Assembly: GCA_026122225.1 (NCBI GenBank)
Contig: JANEZZ010000302.1
Location: 496,001 to 560,000, forward strand
Length of the DNA stretch: 64,000 nucleotides
From: Heloderma charlesbogerti
Lineage: Eukaryota > Chordata > Lepidosauria > Squamata > Helodermatidae
Direction of reading: 5' to 3'
Below the pieces are notes generated by a model that saw nothing but the letters and a program-made list of their open reading frames with translations, was not told the DNA's origin and searched no databases. The first letter of the stretch is position 1, and each line of letters begins with the position of its first letter. This document shows positions 26,001 to 38,441 of the stretch, piece after piece. The translations under genes and the position numbers were made by a program.

Positions 26001-27273
26001 CTGTTTTTGATCTTTAGATGGTTTGGGACTGCCTCCCATTTGCACAATTAGGTCTTTATAAAAGGCAGCGCTCTATACCTCACCTCCAGTTAAGGTACTG
26101 CAGGAGGATATGTGGGACATGGGCCTAGCAATGTACGGGCTGTGTAAAGTACGCTCTGTCTGTGTTTCGCGGATTGTAAGGCACCTTAGGTTCTGTCGTC
26201 CGCTCACAAACGGATGTGAATTTTTTTTTTTGTCATGCAGAAAAATACACAAATAATTATGAAAGTATTTACATAAGTATTTACATAATTTATCTTAGTA
26301 TGTAACATTTCACATATTGTATGACAATTATGCCTAGGGGAGTGGGGGAATAAACATCAATTGGTGCCAGTGGAAGCTTTTTTCTAAGCTTAATTGAATG
26401 TGGGTGTGTGAAAGGGATCATGAAAAAAGACTTGCCAGCCACTCTTTTTTGTACACTTTTTCACACCTGTCCACAGCTATTTCACATTAATTGTAACTTA
26501 AGAGGAATTACTTATTTAGGATGATCTGGGGGCAGGGTGCAAATTAAAGAATGTATTTAATTTGGTGTGATTTGGATGGGAAATCGGCAGGTACTGTCTT
26601 CTGTGAAATTTAAATAAATCCTAATAATTTTCTAAATTTGCATATATATACATATATATAAATTATCATAGGTACAATTTATACAGATTAGTGTCCTATG
26701 GACCTGGGGCACAAATCTTTTAAATGCCTAGCAATGGAGGGAGGTCCCCCACCCACACACACACACACACACACAACCAGATGTCTGGCATGCGGCATAG
26801 CTGGGTCGGTGGTCAAATCTGTGTTGAAGAAGAATTTGTGGAGGGAGTTGTAATACTCACTTCACACTGAAACTCATGCCTCCAAGCCCAAAGTATGCAT
26901 GAGCTTGATGACATCATTAAAACCCATCACTGCCCCCCTGTAGAGCCACTAAAGGATTTCTCTGGAAACAATTAGCAATTTCCCCACGGACTAGTTCACA
27001 CAAGCTGCAGATGAGGTGGCAAGCTGTTCCAAGACTGTATCACTTCAAACAACAGGCAAGGGGGATTCCTTCACAGACAGATCTCTCTATAAGGGAGAAG
27101 GTGTGGCTAGAACATTTTCCTCCTGTCATCTGGGTTTTCTCTATGCAAGGAGGTTGGATGCTTTTCCCAAGTTAAAAGAATAAAATCACATGATGTCCAC
27201 GTGCGGTCTGAAGAATCCAGGGACAATGCTACCATTCCACTTGCTCATTGTGTGAACTAGGCCTAAGATTTTC

Positions 27274-27322
<49 letters not shown>

Positions 27323-30300
27323 CAAAGTACCAACCCATTATTTACCTGTGCTGGTGACTATGCAAACTGCAATCCCAGGTGCTGTTAACTGAGGAACTAG
27401 CCCCCTGTATCTCACTGACTTTTTTTTTTTGCTTCCCTGGACTTCTTTCTGGGACCTTACTTCTCTTTCTCTCTCCCCCCCTCCCCATTTTGGCTGGAGT
27501 TGGAACATCACCTGAGCAAGATTTGAAGGGCCAGCCCCACACAAACGCAAACACAAACCCCACCAGTTCAGTCGCTCACTCTTATTTAACTGTGTTTTGC
27601 CTCATGCATGAGAGCCAGAAGCTGAGATACACAAGGAGAGAACTCTGACAAAGCCCTTTGTTGCTACTCACACTGAGCTGGTGCACACATTGTGACAAAG
27701 AACCCTTTGCCTGTGTCTTTTTATCTCAGCCATTTTCTCCCATGTCAGCCTAGTCGGTGGGTGGTGGGGGTGGTTCAGGAATGAGGAGTTACTCAGTGTC
27801 AGACGCCCGTGGGACATCACAATGCTGGTTCCAGGGTTGTGTGGACACAGGCAGGCAAAATGCTGTCAGTGGGGTCTTTCACAAGTTGTTGGCCCACCTC
27901 CTCTTCACTGCTGCTTCCGCCGCTCATTCACTTCACCTCTCCCACTTTGAGACCAACCTGCAGAGCTGCCCAGAGGGAGAATGCAAGGCAAGCAGAGGCT
28001 GTGGCTTCCTATGCTCGTGCCTGTTGCTTCTCACTTGCTTTGAGAGAACAACTGAATAGGCACTGACAGCAAGAAAGAGGAAAAGCAAGGACAGGGAGCT
28101 CCAGGGATCAGCAGCAGTGGGGCCTTGGTAGGTGCCCAATGATGTCGACCCTCAGCATCAGCCTTGGGGCACCAGTTGGCTGTTCCTATTCTAGATGAAG
28201 AGAGGAAGGATGTTTCATACTCACTCCCTTCTGAAGATTCCATTACACACAGAGAGAGACCCAGGCATCACGTTGCTAAGCAACAGCTTGAGTGAGCAAC
28301 TATCCACAGTCAACTGGGGGGGTGATGGAGAGCACCCAGGTGGCTCCCCCCCCCCGCTGCCCCCTTCCCTATGCCAGGGAACAAGCCAATTCCTGATGCA
28401 CAAACCACATCCCAAGAAGGCTTTCTTTGTCTCCCATTAAAGCAAGCCAGCTTTAAGGGAACAAGCCAGCTACCATTTATTCCCTCCTTCCCCACCACAT
28501 TCCATTGAGGTGGAAAAGGCATCACGCTTCTGAAGCATTAGCCATGAGTGCCAAGAAGGCTTTCTTCTCTCCCATCCACCAACCCATGAGGGAACAAGCC
28601 ACCCTCAGTTCAAAGGGGCAGGAAGGCTTCCTTTCCATCCCCTCTCCTGGGCAAAGAAGGAGCAGGCTGAAGAGAAGACAATTTGTTGGCCCAGACTCTG
28701 TATCGCTTCAGAAGTCACCAAATGGCATCCAGATGCAACTGAAGCCCACAAATACCATTTTGTTGATAGCCAAGATACTGAGAGCAATGAAGGTGTTACC
28801 AGTAGGGTCTCCAAAGGGTTTCATGAGGCCTCTATTTTTCTCAGCATTGTTACTCCTGCCTGCTTTTCCTTGGTACCTCACAGTGACAATGCAGTCACAA
28901 CGGAGAAAGAGGGAAGCTCTCAGCCTCCCCTTCTCCTGAGCACTCAGCTCCCCCTTCTCCTTCTGACGTGGAAGGCTGGAGTGTGGCAAAAGTCAAACAG
29001 CAGTACTGAGGGCCAGCATTTAGAGAGGAATGAGGCCTTCCCCCACCTGCTTTCCCCCCTCAATACCTCACAAGTTGCAGTGCAGGCACAAGGGTCTTTG
29101 AGAAATAGGGTTCAGTTTGTACCAGAAATGGAGAGAGATTGATACAGAATCCTCAAGTGAAACTGCTCATCAAGAAAAGCGGACAAGGGTGGTCTGGATT
29201 TCTGAGCCCGGACAGAGCTGGAAGTGTATATGTGAAAGAAGCCCTAAAAGAATGCATGTGTGAGGGCCAAACTACAAGTTACATTAAACAGATCTTCGCA
29301 TTTGCATATGTGTGAATGTGTGTTTTAATAGCACCTGTGAGAGGGCCCTGATCCAGATGGCACAGGTGGAGAAGGGAGTTAATCCTTTCCCCTCATATCA
29401 CGGTCCAGGTAAAAATTACCCCACTCCAGAAGCTGCTAAGGGAGTCCATTAATGAAGCATCTCTGGGGCAAATAGCATTTGGGGGCCTTATTTTTTCTCA
29501 GAAATGTGGCACAAGAGGGAAAGGGTGAACCCCCCTTCACCATGTCATGGTCTCAGTCTGGATGAGGATTCTCCCACAGCTGCTATTTAAAAACACTCTC
29601 TCACACACACTGCATATGAAACTGTAAGTATGAGAGCCAATCTATATCTTTTCTTTCTTTTTCTTTTTTACAGTTGGGAGGTGGTGGTCTGATTTTTATC
29701 CCCCACCCCTCTGTGGGGAAGGAAGATTTAATACTTTCCTCCCCTACCAAGAATTTACTGGAAATCCACCACCACCATGTTGGTATAGGGTTTAGAAACA
29801 GCTACTAGCTATGTATTTAACATAATGTGTAGTTTGGCTCTGAATGAGAGAGAGAAAGGGACATCCTTCTTAAGTTAACTGGTGATATGATGGAATTAAA
29901 AAGTTATAGTATTATATATCTAATTTTGGCTAGATTTCTCCTCTTCTAAACATGTCATACATGAACAAAAATTTATTTTAGCCTTATTTTTATTATTGTA
30001 TAGGAGGAATAGGGTATGCATTTAAAAGATTTCTATACTGCCGTACTTACAAAATTTCACAATGCTTTACAAGATTTATAACACATGATGGATAAATCTG
30101 GCAAGAAAATAATTTATACTATTCTGTTCCCCTGTTTTGTGGTAAATGCAGCTGCTAAGGCAATCGCTCACCCTAAAGATACTATAGGAACAGACTCCAT
30201 CCAGGAGAAATCTAGTACCGAAGGAAGGGATGTCTCAAGAAATATCCTGCAAATCCAGGGCAAAAGTTGGCTACTTCAAGCCCAGAAATGTCTCCATCTC

Positions 30301-33300
30301 TGGCCCTCCCACCTGGTTGCTTCAGAAAGAAAGGTGAGAGAGCAAGTCTTCCCCCATCAGCCCAGCAGGGACTCCTGTTCCATAACTGCCTCCATCAGCA
30401 GCCATTCCACCCGAATGTTATGTAAGCATTGTCTACGACATGGTACCCGAAATGTCTTATTTTCATCTTCTCTCCCTATTCCTTTTGCTTTGGGGAGAAG
30501 TTCTAGTAGACTGTAACCCTTTATTTTATATTTTAAGCTTCCAAGAGCAGTGGTATATAAATGTAATAAGTAAATAATAACATTAGTATTGGAACTCATA
30601 ACCTAACAATGCTTAGCTACACCATTGCCCTCTCCAGTTGACACCCATCTCCTTGACTATTCCTGCAATAGTTACCGCTGCATCAAATATTTTCATTTGT
30701 GTCTATACAGAAATACATTTCTGCATGAACAAAAGAGAAATGTACTGAAGAATGGGGAAACCCAAAAGCCACAGCGCCTAAATGTGCAAAGGTTTGTCCT
30801 GGATTTTGCAATACCTTATTCCCCTTTAAAGGAAAAATATATATATATATGTTATTGGAAAAAGCCCCTTTGGTATCCCCTCCCATGCACCTCTCCCCAA
30901 CCACGCCCCACAGCCCAGCACCATCCTTTCAGACATTGATCACCCTTACCTATTGAGCTGAGGAGTAGCTTGTCTTGACAACACTGCCCAGATAGCTGAG
31001 ATTAATCAAAAACAAAGCAGTTATCAACACCCTCAAGGAGCCAAGCTCCACAAGACATCAGCAAGTCAAAAGGAAAAAAAAAATCCAAAGGAAGAGTGAG
31101 GGGAAAGAAATCAAAACACAAAAACAAACAAACAATGCTGGAAAAAAGAAAGGGGGAAAGAAACAGAAACAAAAGAAAGGATGACTAGAGCGTATAGAAG
31201 GCACGGCTTCAAAGCACAGACAACAGGGTGCTATCACCAAGGGCATATCTACACTACAGACTTAAACTGGTTCAATACTCATTTCCTCTTCCCAGGGAAT
31301 CCTGGAAATTGTAGTTCCTTGAGGAGGGTAAGGCCAGCTCCATCATTAAGCAAGGGGACGCATGTTTTGCAGTACCATTAAAGGGCAGCAAATGGTCAAT
31401 TATTCGAGTTTATTATGACATTTTTATCACCAGGGTAGGGGCCAGTTGGATTTTCAACCTGGGGCCCTAAGATGTCTGGAGCCACTTGTGAAAGGGTGGG
31501 GGCAGGGTAAGGATCTCTAACAGAAAGTATTCCGCATTTTAAAAAACTACAATTCCCATGGATCTTTGGGGGAAGCCATGGCAGCTGAAGTGTTAGGAAA
31601 ATTGATATTTTGTATCATGTAAGCATGCCCTCTTGAGAGTCCCAGGATTTCTCCATACATGGGCTTTTTTTAGCGTGCCTTGGATCCATTAGGTTGCAGG
31701 TTATCTAAGTAATCAAGGTTGCTTTCATTTTGTTAGTAGTTATGGTTTCTCAGCCTTTTAGTGCAAATACATCTCTCTTGTCCCATGGGTCCAATCTCCT
31801 GAAAGCAGCAACCAATAATCATGCTGAATGGGTTTCTAAAGCGTTAAGAGCTTCCAGGTACCAGAGAGTGTAGGTGAAATGCAAGGGGGCATTGCAAGGG
31901 GGTGAAAGCTAGCCTCCCATGCTACACTCAAATGTTGCAGCTTTTTCTACAGCGACCCTAGCAGCAGTAACCAGCACTTGCTCACATATCAGGCTGACCA
32001 CACATTCTAACACCCCACCCTATCAATTCACTCCCCCTCTTCTTGATCCAAATTGATCTACACGTGTTTACATCAAGCCATTAATCACTTGCTGAGCTAC
32101 ACGTGTTTGCCTCAAGCCAATAATCACTCATTTCCACAGGGTCAGGGATCAAAAGAGGGAGGGGCCAAGCTCAACTACATGGAGAACAAAAAAATTGTTT
32201 CAACAAAGACAAAAGGATGGAAGGAGAAAACACGCCTACAGGTGCTGTGAACGGCAGAGGTGTGGGGGAAAGAAGGAAGAGACAGAAAGAAAGAGACGCT
32301 TTGCCTGGTGCAACCCTGGTACCTGGAAAACCAGCTTCTGGAGAAAAGGCCAGCTGCAATCTCTTTCATGGACAGGATCCGAGAATGCTGGCCGCTTCCT
32401 GATTTGACTTCTGTGTGTTTGGGGTGGATTTTGTTTTTTGTCCTCTCCTTACAAGTTGTTCATGTGGCTAATGTCTTGTTCTCTTGCCATGCCCAAGTCT
32501 TGGGGGGCTGCAGCACCCCTTTTGGAGATGATGTGGAAAAAGGCAGCTTGTGTGGCCATGTTTCATTCATGGTGGATGACAAACACTCTCAGGGGAGAAA
32601 GGAGGTGAAGAAGGCAAAGAGCAGCCTCAAGGCCTTAATGTCCAAGGAAAGTAAACAGCCAGGAACTAGAAGAGGAAAATACTGGTAATTTCTGGGTTCA
32701 TTTACCCAGCACAAAAAACCCACCTGAACCTGTAATTTGTAGACAATTGGACCCTCTTTGTTCATCCCCGCACACAACTCCCAAACCAAAAGCAAGCCTC
32801 GATTTTTATTTCTTGTGAGGGGTAAAAGCGGACCCTTCTGCTAACGAACAACACACAATCACAATCCATCCCAAAGGTAAGGCACTCCGTTGATCTAACC
32901 TAGTGAGGTGAGCAGTGACACATTGGCAGGGGGTGGCCCAACAATACAAACTTGACTGAGAGGGGGGGAAAGCCTAGAAATGGCAACTGGAGGTCATCTC
33001 CAAAAAGGATGCTGCAGTGTGCCTAGACAAACCCTAAGGATTCAGTTGATGGTGACAGGGGAAGAACTTGTGGGAAGGGATGGGAGCAGGTGAGGTGGGG
33101 AGGGAAAAGAGGGCTGGGTAAAAGGGAAGCAGGCAATTTCCACACAAACACTTACCCTGAACTTGTTGTCGGTGTTGGCTCTGGCCTAAGAATCTCCTCC
33201 CCAGACCTCCTCGGTGAGGGAATTTGTCCAAAGACGTCCATGGGCTCCACAGGCAGGGAGGGGCACTGAGAAGGGGGGTAGCTAGTGGCCAAAGAGGTGA

Positions 33301-36300
33301 AGGCCATGGCAGGTCGGAAGCTGGGGCTCCCTCCCCGGCTACTCTGGGCGGGAGATCCTGTTGATGGAGTGGACTTGCGGGAGAAGCTGACCGCCGCCGG
33401 AGGTTGCAGAGTGATCTCGGACATCTCCGCCTGCTGGATGAGGCCTGGTCGCGGTCTGGCACGTGCTGTCAGCTCTGGGGAGCTGGTACGGGAGCTGAGG
33501 GGGCTTTGGGTCAGGGGGGAAAGCCTCGAAGGTTGTAGCACCACCTGATGTAAACTGGGCTCAGCCCTCCTGATTTGCCGAGGGCTGGGCCGAGGTCTAG
33601 GTTGGGGGTCGTACCACCTGGTGTCCAGGCCGAATGTGCTTGTGCCACTGTGGCTGACTGACTCGGACGGCCCATGGTAAGGCAACACAGGTATGCCCAT
33701 GCCTTGACTGGTATGTCTTAGCTGCCCTTGACTCGCCATTGGTTGCATAGGTTTGTCCTGCCATTTGGTGGCGGTGGGCACAGAAGGTTGGCTCCTGCTC
33801 GGTGACTTGCCAGTCCAACTCTTTGGTGCCTCCAGGGCCAGAATGCCAGGGTAGGATGCAGGGACCTGGAGGGAGGAAGGTGGTGGGCCCCTAGGAAGAC
33901 TGGCCTTTGGCTGCATGCTCTCAGCCATTTCGCACTGGTGGAGCTGGTGAGGAAACATAATGGGTGAAGACTCCAGGCCGCTGAAAGGGAACTCAGCCCT
34001 GCCCCATGGTTCAGGGGACCGGCCCCCTGTTGGAGTCTGGGTCAGAGGCAGTGTGCTGTTGGAAGCATTCTCTCCATTCTCCTCGGGGATGGTAGGATGG
34101 CCAAAGGGCCCTTCAGGGTGCAGAGGAGGGGAGGACATGACAGAACTGAGAGGGCTGACCTCTGGCATGTAGAAAGGCGGTGGGTCCATCTCCCCGGGGC
34201 TGCTGCTGCTGAGGTAACCATAATATGGGCCATGGTGGAATGGCCTGGGGGCTGCAGGCCTGGCCTGACCAGTGGCTTGGAGGCGGCTTTCCAGGGCACC
34301 TGTCCCTTCCAGGCCTCGATGGAATCTGGGACTGTATGCTGGTGGCTGAAGGTAAGACTCCTGGCTGGAGGAAAGAGGTGTCAGTTGGGACTTGAGGGCT
34401 GCCACAGAGGCAGGCATCACAGGGTCATCGTTTTCTTCATCTGACTGGCGGAACTCTGGGTACATGTCAGTCTCCTCCACAAAGGGGAAGCCCTCTATCC
34501 GGCGAGTCTTGAGCGAGGGCTCCATCTCTGAAGGGTCCATTACAAAGCGGCCATCCGGCCCACGGCTGATGAGTTCAATGGGGGTGGTTGCCTCGGCTTC
34601 CGCCTCAGCCTTGGAAACACTGTATTTCTTGCTGCTGATGGCCCGCTTGGTCTTCTTATAAAGGGACAGCTCCTTCTCCTTGCTGGGGCTCAACATCCGC
34701 TTGCCAGGTGGACCTTGGTCATCAGAGGATTCAGAAGGGGGCCGAAGCGTGCGGATGCTCTCAGGACTCACCTTGCCAGAGGACAACCTGGACCACAGGA
34801 ATGAAAGAAAGATGAATGGGTCATAAAGAGGGAGCCTGCCACCTGAAATTTCCTTAGCACCACAGCTGAAACAGAAGCTGGCTGGGCACAAAAAATCAGA
34901 AAGCTTTAACTGCTAGTAAAAAGAACAAGCAAGCCTCTGGAAAAAATAAGGTTTTAAAAAAAATATTGTTTTTTGTTACAAAGTCAAGACAGCCTAAACA
35001 ATTACCTGGTTTACACATAACAGCAATTCACATTTTAAAAAATATGCAGATTGTCATGAACAAGATTGCCCCCGCTGTGAGCTGGAGCAGTTAAAACAAC
35101 CCATGGATGCTCCATGCCTGGGTTGTTTGCCATTTGCCATGACATGCAAAACAGGAACTCTGGCTTGTTAGGGAAGAGACAAGCCAGAGTTTTTGGTTTG
35201 CACATCACAGCAAATAACCCAGGGTTGGAAGGTCCATCGGTTGTTTAGCTGCTTCCACTTGTGCAGGAGTGATTGGCCAGCAGTGTGTTAATATTCTACC
35301 TCATTCACAACCTAGAATGTTGTTGTTGTCATTATTATTATTATTTTATTGTGGCTTGCTGTTATGTGTGAACCAACCCAGTGTGTGATCCCTTTGTATT
35401 AATAGCATCCTGAGTCTGCATAACACTGGTAGAAAACTGTTTAAAAAATGATTGAGTGAAAGGGAGCTCCCCTGAAATAGGAAGGAGCTATTCCCCCAAT
35501 GGTATTCATTGTTGGGGCAAGGAAGAGCAAATAGTGTAGCTAAATACTCATTCAACAAAATCATGTGGTAGAGTCCTCTAATGATGGCTTGGATGGCACC
35601 TATAATGCAGAGATACTTACGGAGACTCGAGACTCTTCCTGCAGTGGGTTATTGAGAGAGGAGGGTCTGTAAAAGAATAAAAAAGGGGAGAGGGAAGAGA
35701 TCACTAAAAGGATGCAAGGACAACATTGAATGAGGCACTGTATTTTCTATATCAAATGAGGCATGAGACAGGAAGATCCTCAATGGATCCATGTCACGCC
35801 AGTTTCCCATTCCAAATGTACCTCTGGAGCTGCCATTTGACCCGTGGAGCAAAATGTACTGTTACACGTATTCTATGAGGGTAATTAGGATCAGAAAAAA
35901 GGCATAGGGAGGGAAAGATCAACATACACACATATGGCACTATGGCCTGATTTCAATACCCCACAGTTGCATTTAGCCCTTTAAAAAAATACAGGACATG
36001 CAGTTGCAGATCTCCTGCCATCCTGTCTAGATGCTCCAAGGGATGCCACTGAAACTCAAAATTAAGCAGCTCATTAGTAGAATCTATTATATTCATAATG
36101 TCCATATGTGGCATGGATGGCTATCTAACGAACATTAGCATTTTTGTTATTGAAATCCAAGTTTATAGCTATGTTCTGCACCTTCATGGCTCTGCATGAC
36201 TAAGCATCTAAATCCCACCACTTCTGTGCATGTCCTGATGTTGGTTGGTTGAACCCTTTACTTTCTGATGTAAATGTAAACATCCCATTTGCAATGCTGA

Positions 36301-38392
36301 TTCTTGTGGAATGATGTCTCTTTAACCTTTTAGTTACTGTTTCCCAAACCAATCAGTGCAAAAGTTTGGATTTGATTTCTATCAACAAACTAATAATGTC
36401 TGAAGAAAATAATCATGTAGGTTAGTATCCAGCCCTTGCTCAACATTTCTTTTTCACTCATGGCTTGGCTGTATCCTTTCTGTATCCAACTAGTCAACTG
36501 AGGTTATTTCTCTTGAGTAACCAACAGAGGGGTTTTTTTTCTTCTTCTTGTTTGATTTATTTTAAATCTGGGTGATGATGGTGGGCACGATGAGGGGATA
36601 CTAGAAAGAGAATCCAAGGAGGAGGAGGAGGTTGGTAGCGGAATGGCATAGCCTGGGGCAACTGGCAGGCAAGGAGGAGATCTGGGCTTTGGCAGATGGA
36701 GGTGCCTCTTCCATAGCTCCTGCTCGTGCTACTCACACCCAAGCTGCTCTCACTGCAGCCTCTCTGACCTGCTCCAGCAGCTCTATACCAATTCTAGGGC
36801 AAATAGTAGGGCATATGAAAACAGCCAGAGAGGGGGACACAATGTAGTGACACAGGCCATGGTCCATAGCATGCTGCCATACTACAGTTCCTAAGATACA
36901 CTTTTTTGACATGCACACACAACAATTCATATCAGTTCACTGGAGTACTGCATCCAGTTCTGGGCACCACATTTTAAGAAGGATGCAGACAAACTGGAGA
37001 GGGTTCAGAGGAGGGCAACGAAAATGATCAAGAGACTGGAAACAAAGCCCTATGAAGAGAGACTGAAAGAACTGGGCATGTTTAGCCTTGAGAAGAGAAG
37101 ACTGAGGGGAGATAGGATAGCGCTCTTCAAGTACTTGAAAGGTTGTCACAGAGAGGGAGGCCAGGATCTCTTTTCCATCATCCCAGTGCAGGACACAGAA
37201 TAATGGGCTCAAGTTACAGGAAGCCAGATTCCGGCTGAACACCAGGAAAAGCTTCCTGACTGTTAGAGCAATGTGACCATGGAACCAATTACCTAGGGAG
37301 GTGGTGGGCTCTCCCACACTGGAGGCATTCAAGGTGAGGCTGGACAGCCATCTGTCAGGGATGCTCTGACTTGGATTCCTGCATTGAGCAGGGGGTTGGA
37401 CTCGATGGGTTTGTAGGCCCCTTCCACCCTACTATCCTATGATTCTATAAGTATTCCATTATACTTTAGATGGTCTGCCCATCTTCATCCCAAAAAGGTT
37501 ATTACCCAAACTGGCCAAGATGGGCTCACCTTTTTTGCGCTTGAGTTTCCGTTTCCGTTGCTTGTTGACAAAGCAGGCAGCCAGAGTGCTGAACAGGATG
37601 GCAGCAGCGAGGAAGCAAATGGTGGCAACTATCCCCGCCAGCACAGGCCGGGCCAAGCCCTCATCTGTCAGGTCTGGCTGTGGAAATATGTCTGGGAGAA
37701 ACAGAGAAGAGGAGGACCTGTTAGGATGCGGCTGTAAGTGTTTGTGCTTTGACACAAGCGCTGGAGGGAAACTGCCACTTCAGCTAGAGTAAATCCTCAT
37801 CTGAGGAGGTTTCATGTGAAAATGGCCAATGTTGCCATGCTGTACTACTTTTGAAGGATTTTATATGACATTGGACAATATTCACAACTTCAAACAATTC
37901 TCGGTGTGACAAAACAAGAATGAGTGTTGTGGCAACTTTATTATGGCATAAACATTCATGAACTAGAGTCCACTTCATCAGATGCATGAAGTTATTCTCT
38001 GTTATTCTCAGCACACTCTCTGTATGTGTGCGTAGATATGTAGATATGTAACATTCCATTAAGGGCTGCATACCCTCAGAGGTAGTCCCTTGGGGGCTGT
38101 GAACCAGAAATAGGTGGGGCCAGAACCACCCCTCTCTCTGTATCTCAAGATAATCATACACACACACACACACACACACACGGTTTCTCTCTCTTTAGGA
38201 ACACAGAAATCTGCCTTATACTGAGCCAGACCATGTTGACACTGACCAGCAGTGACTCTCCAAGGTTTCAGGCAGGATTCCTTGTCCTACCTAAAGATGC
38301 TGGGGATTGAACCTGGAACCTTCTGCATGCAAAGCATGTGCACCGAGTTACAGACCCTCCCTTAAGAGATCTGGAGGATTTAAAAAAAACTC

Positions 38393-38441
<49 letters not shown>

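Larger units (their letters stand above)
7917..33155 (-). other. IGSF9B 25-kb intron, rich in mobile elements
   Basis: Intron between the large tail exon and the basic C-terminal exon. It contains the repeats listed separately. Stretches with nothing recognised: 7917-8800, 11410-12200, 15460-16130, 20770-22100, 26780-27270, 27330-29260 and 31400-32800. The longer open frames in these stretches (for example 32260-32688 plus) show no family resemblance and no splice or start context. Confidence 0.85.

Noticed and set aside
28505..28939. 144-codon plus-strand frame
   Set aside because: No recognisable domain and intronic; surrounding sequence is non-coding in character.
32260..32688. 142-codon plus-strand frame in the long intron
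   Set aside because: No family resemblance, no splice or promoter context, and it lies antisense in an intron among other chance frames.
33034..33462. Other frames overlapping the large IGSF9B exon
   Set aside because: Shadows of the true frame; the homologous frame 33156-34787 accounts for the region.
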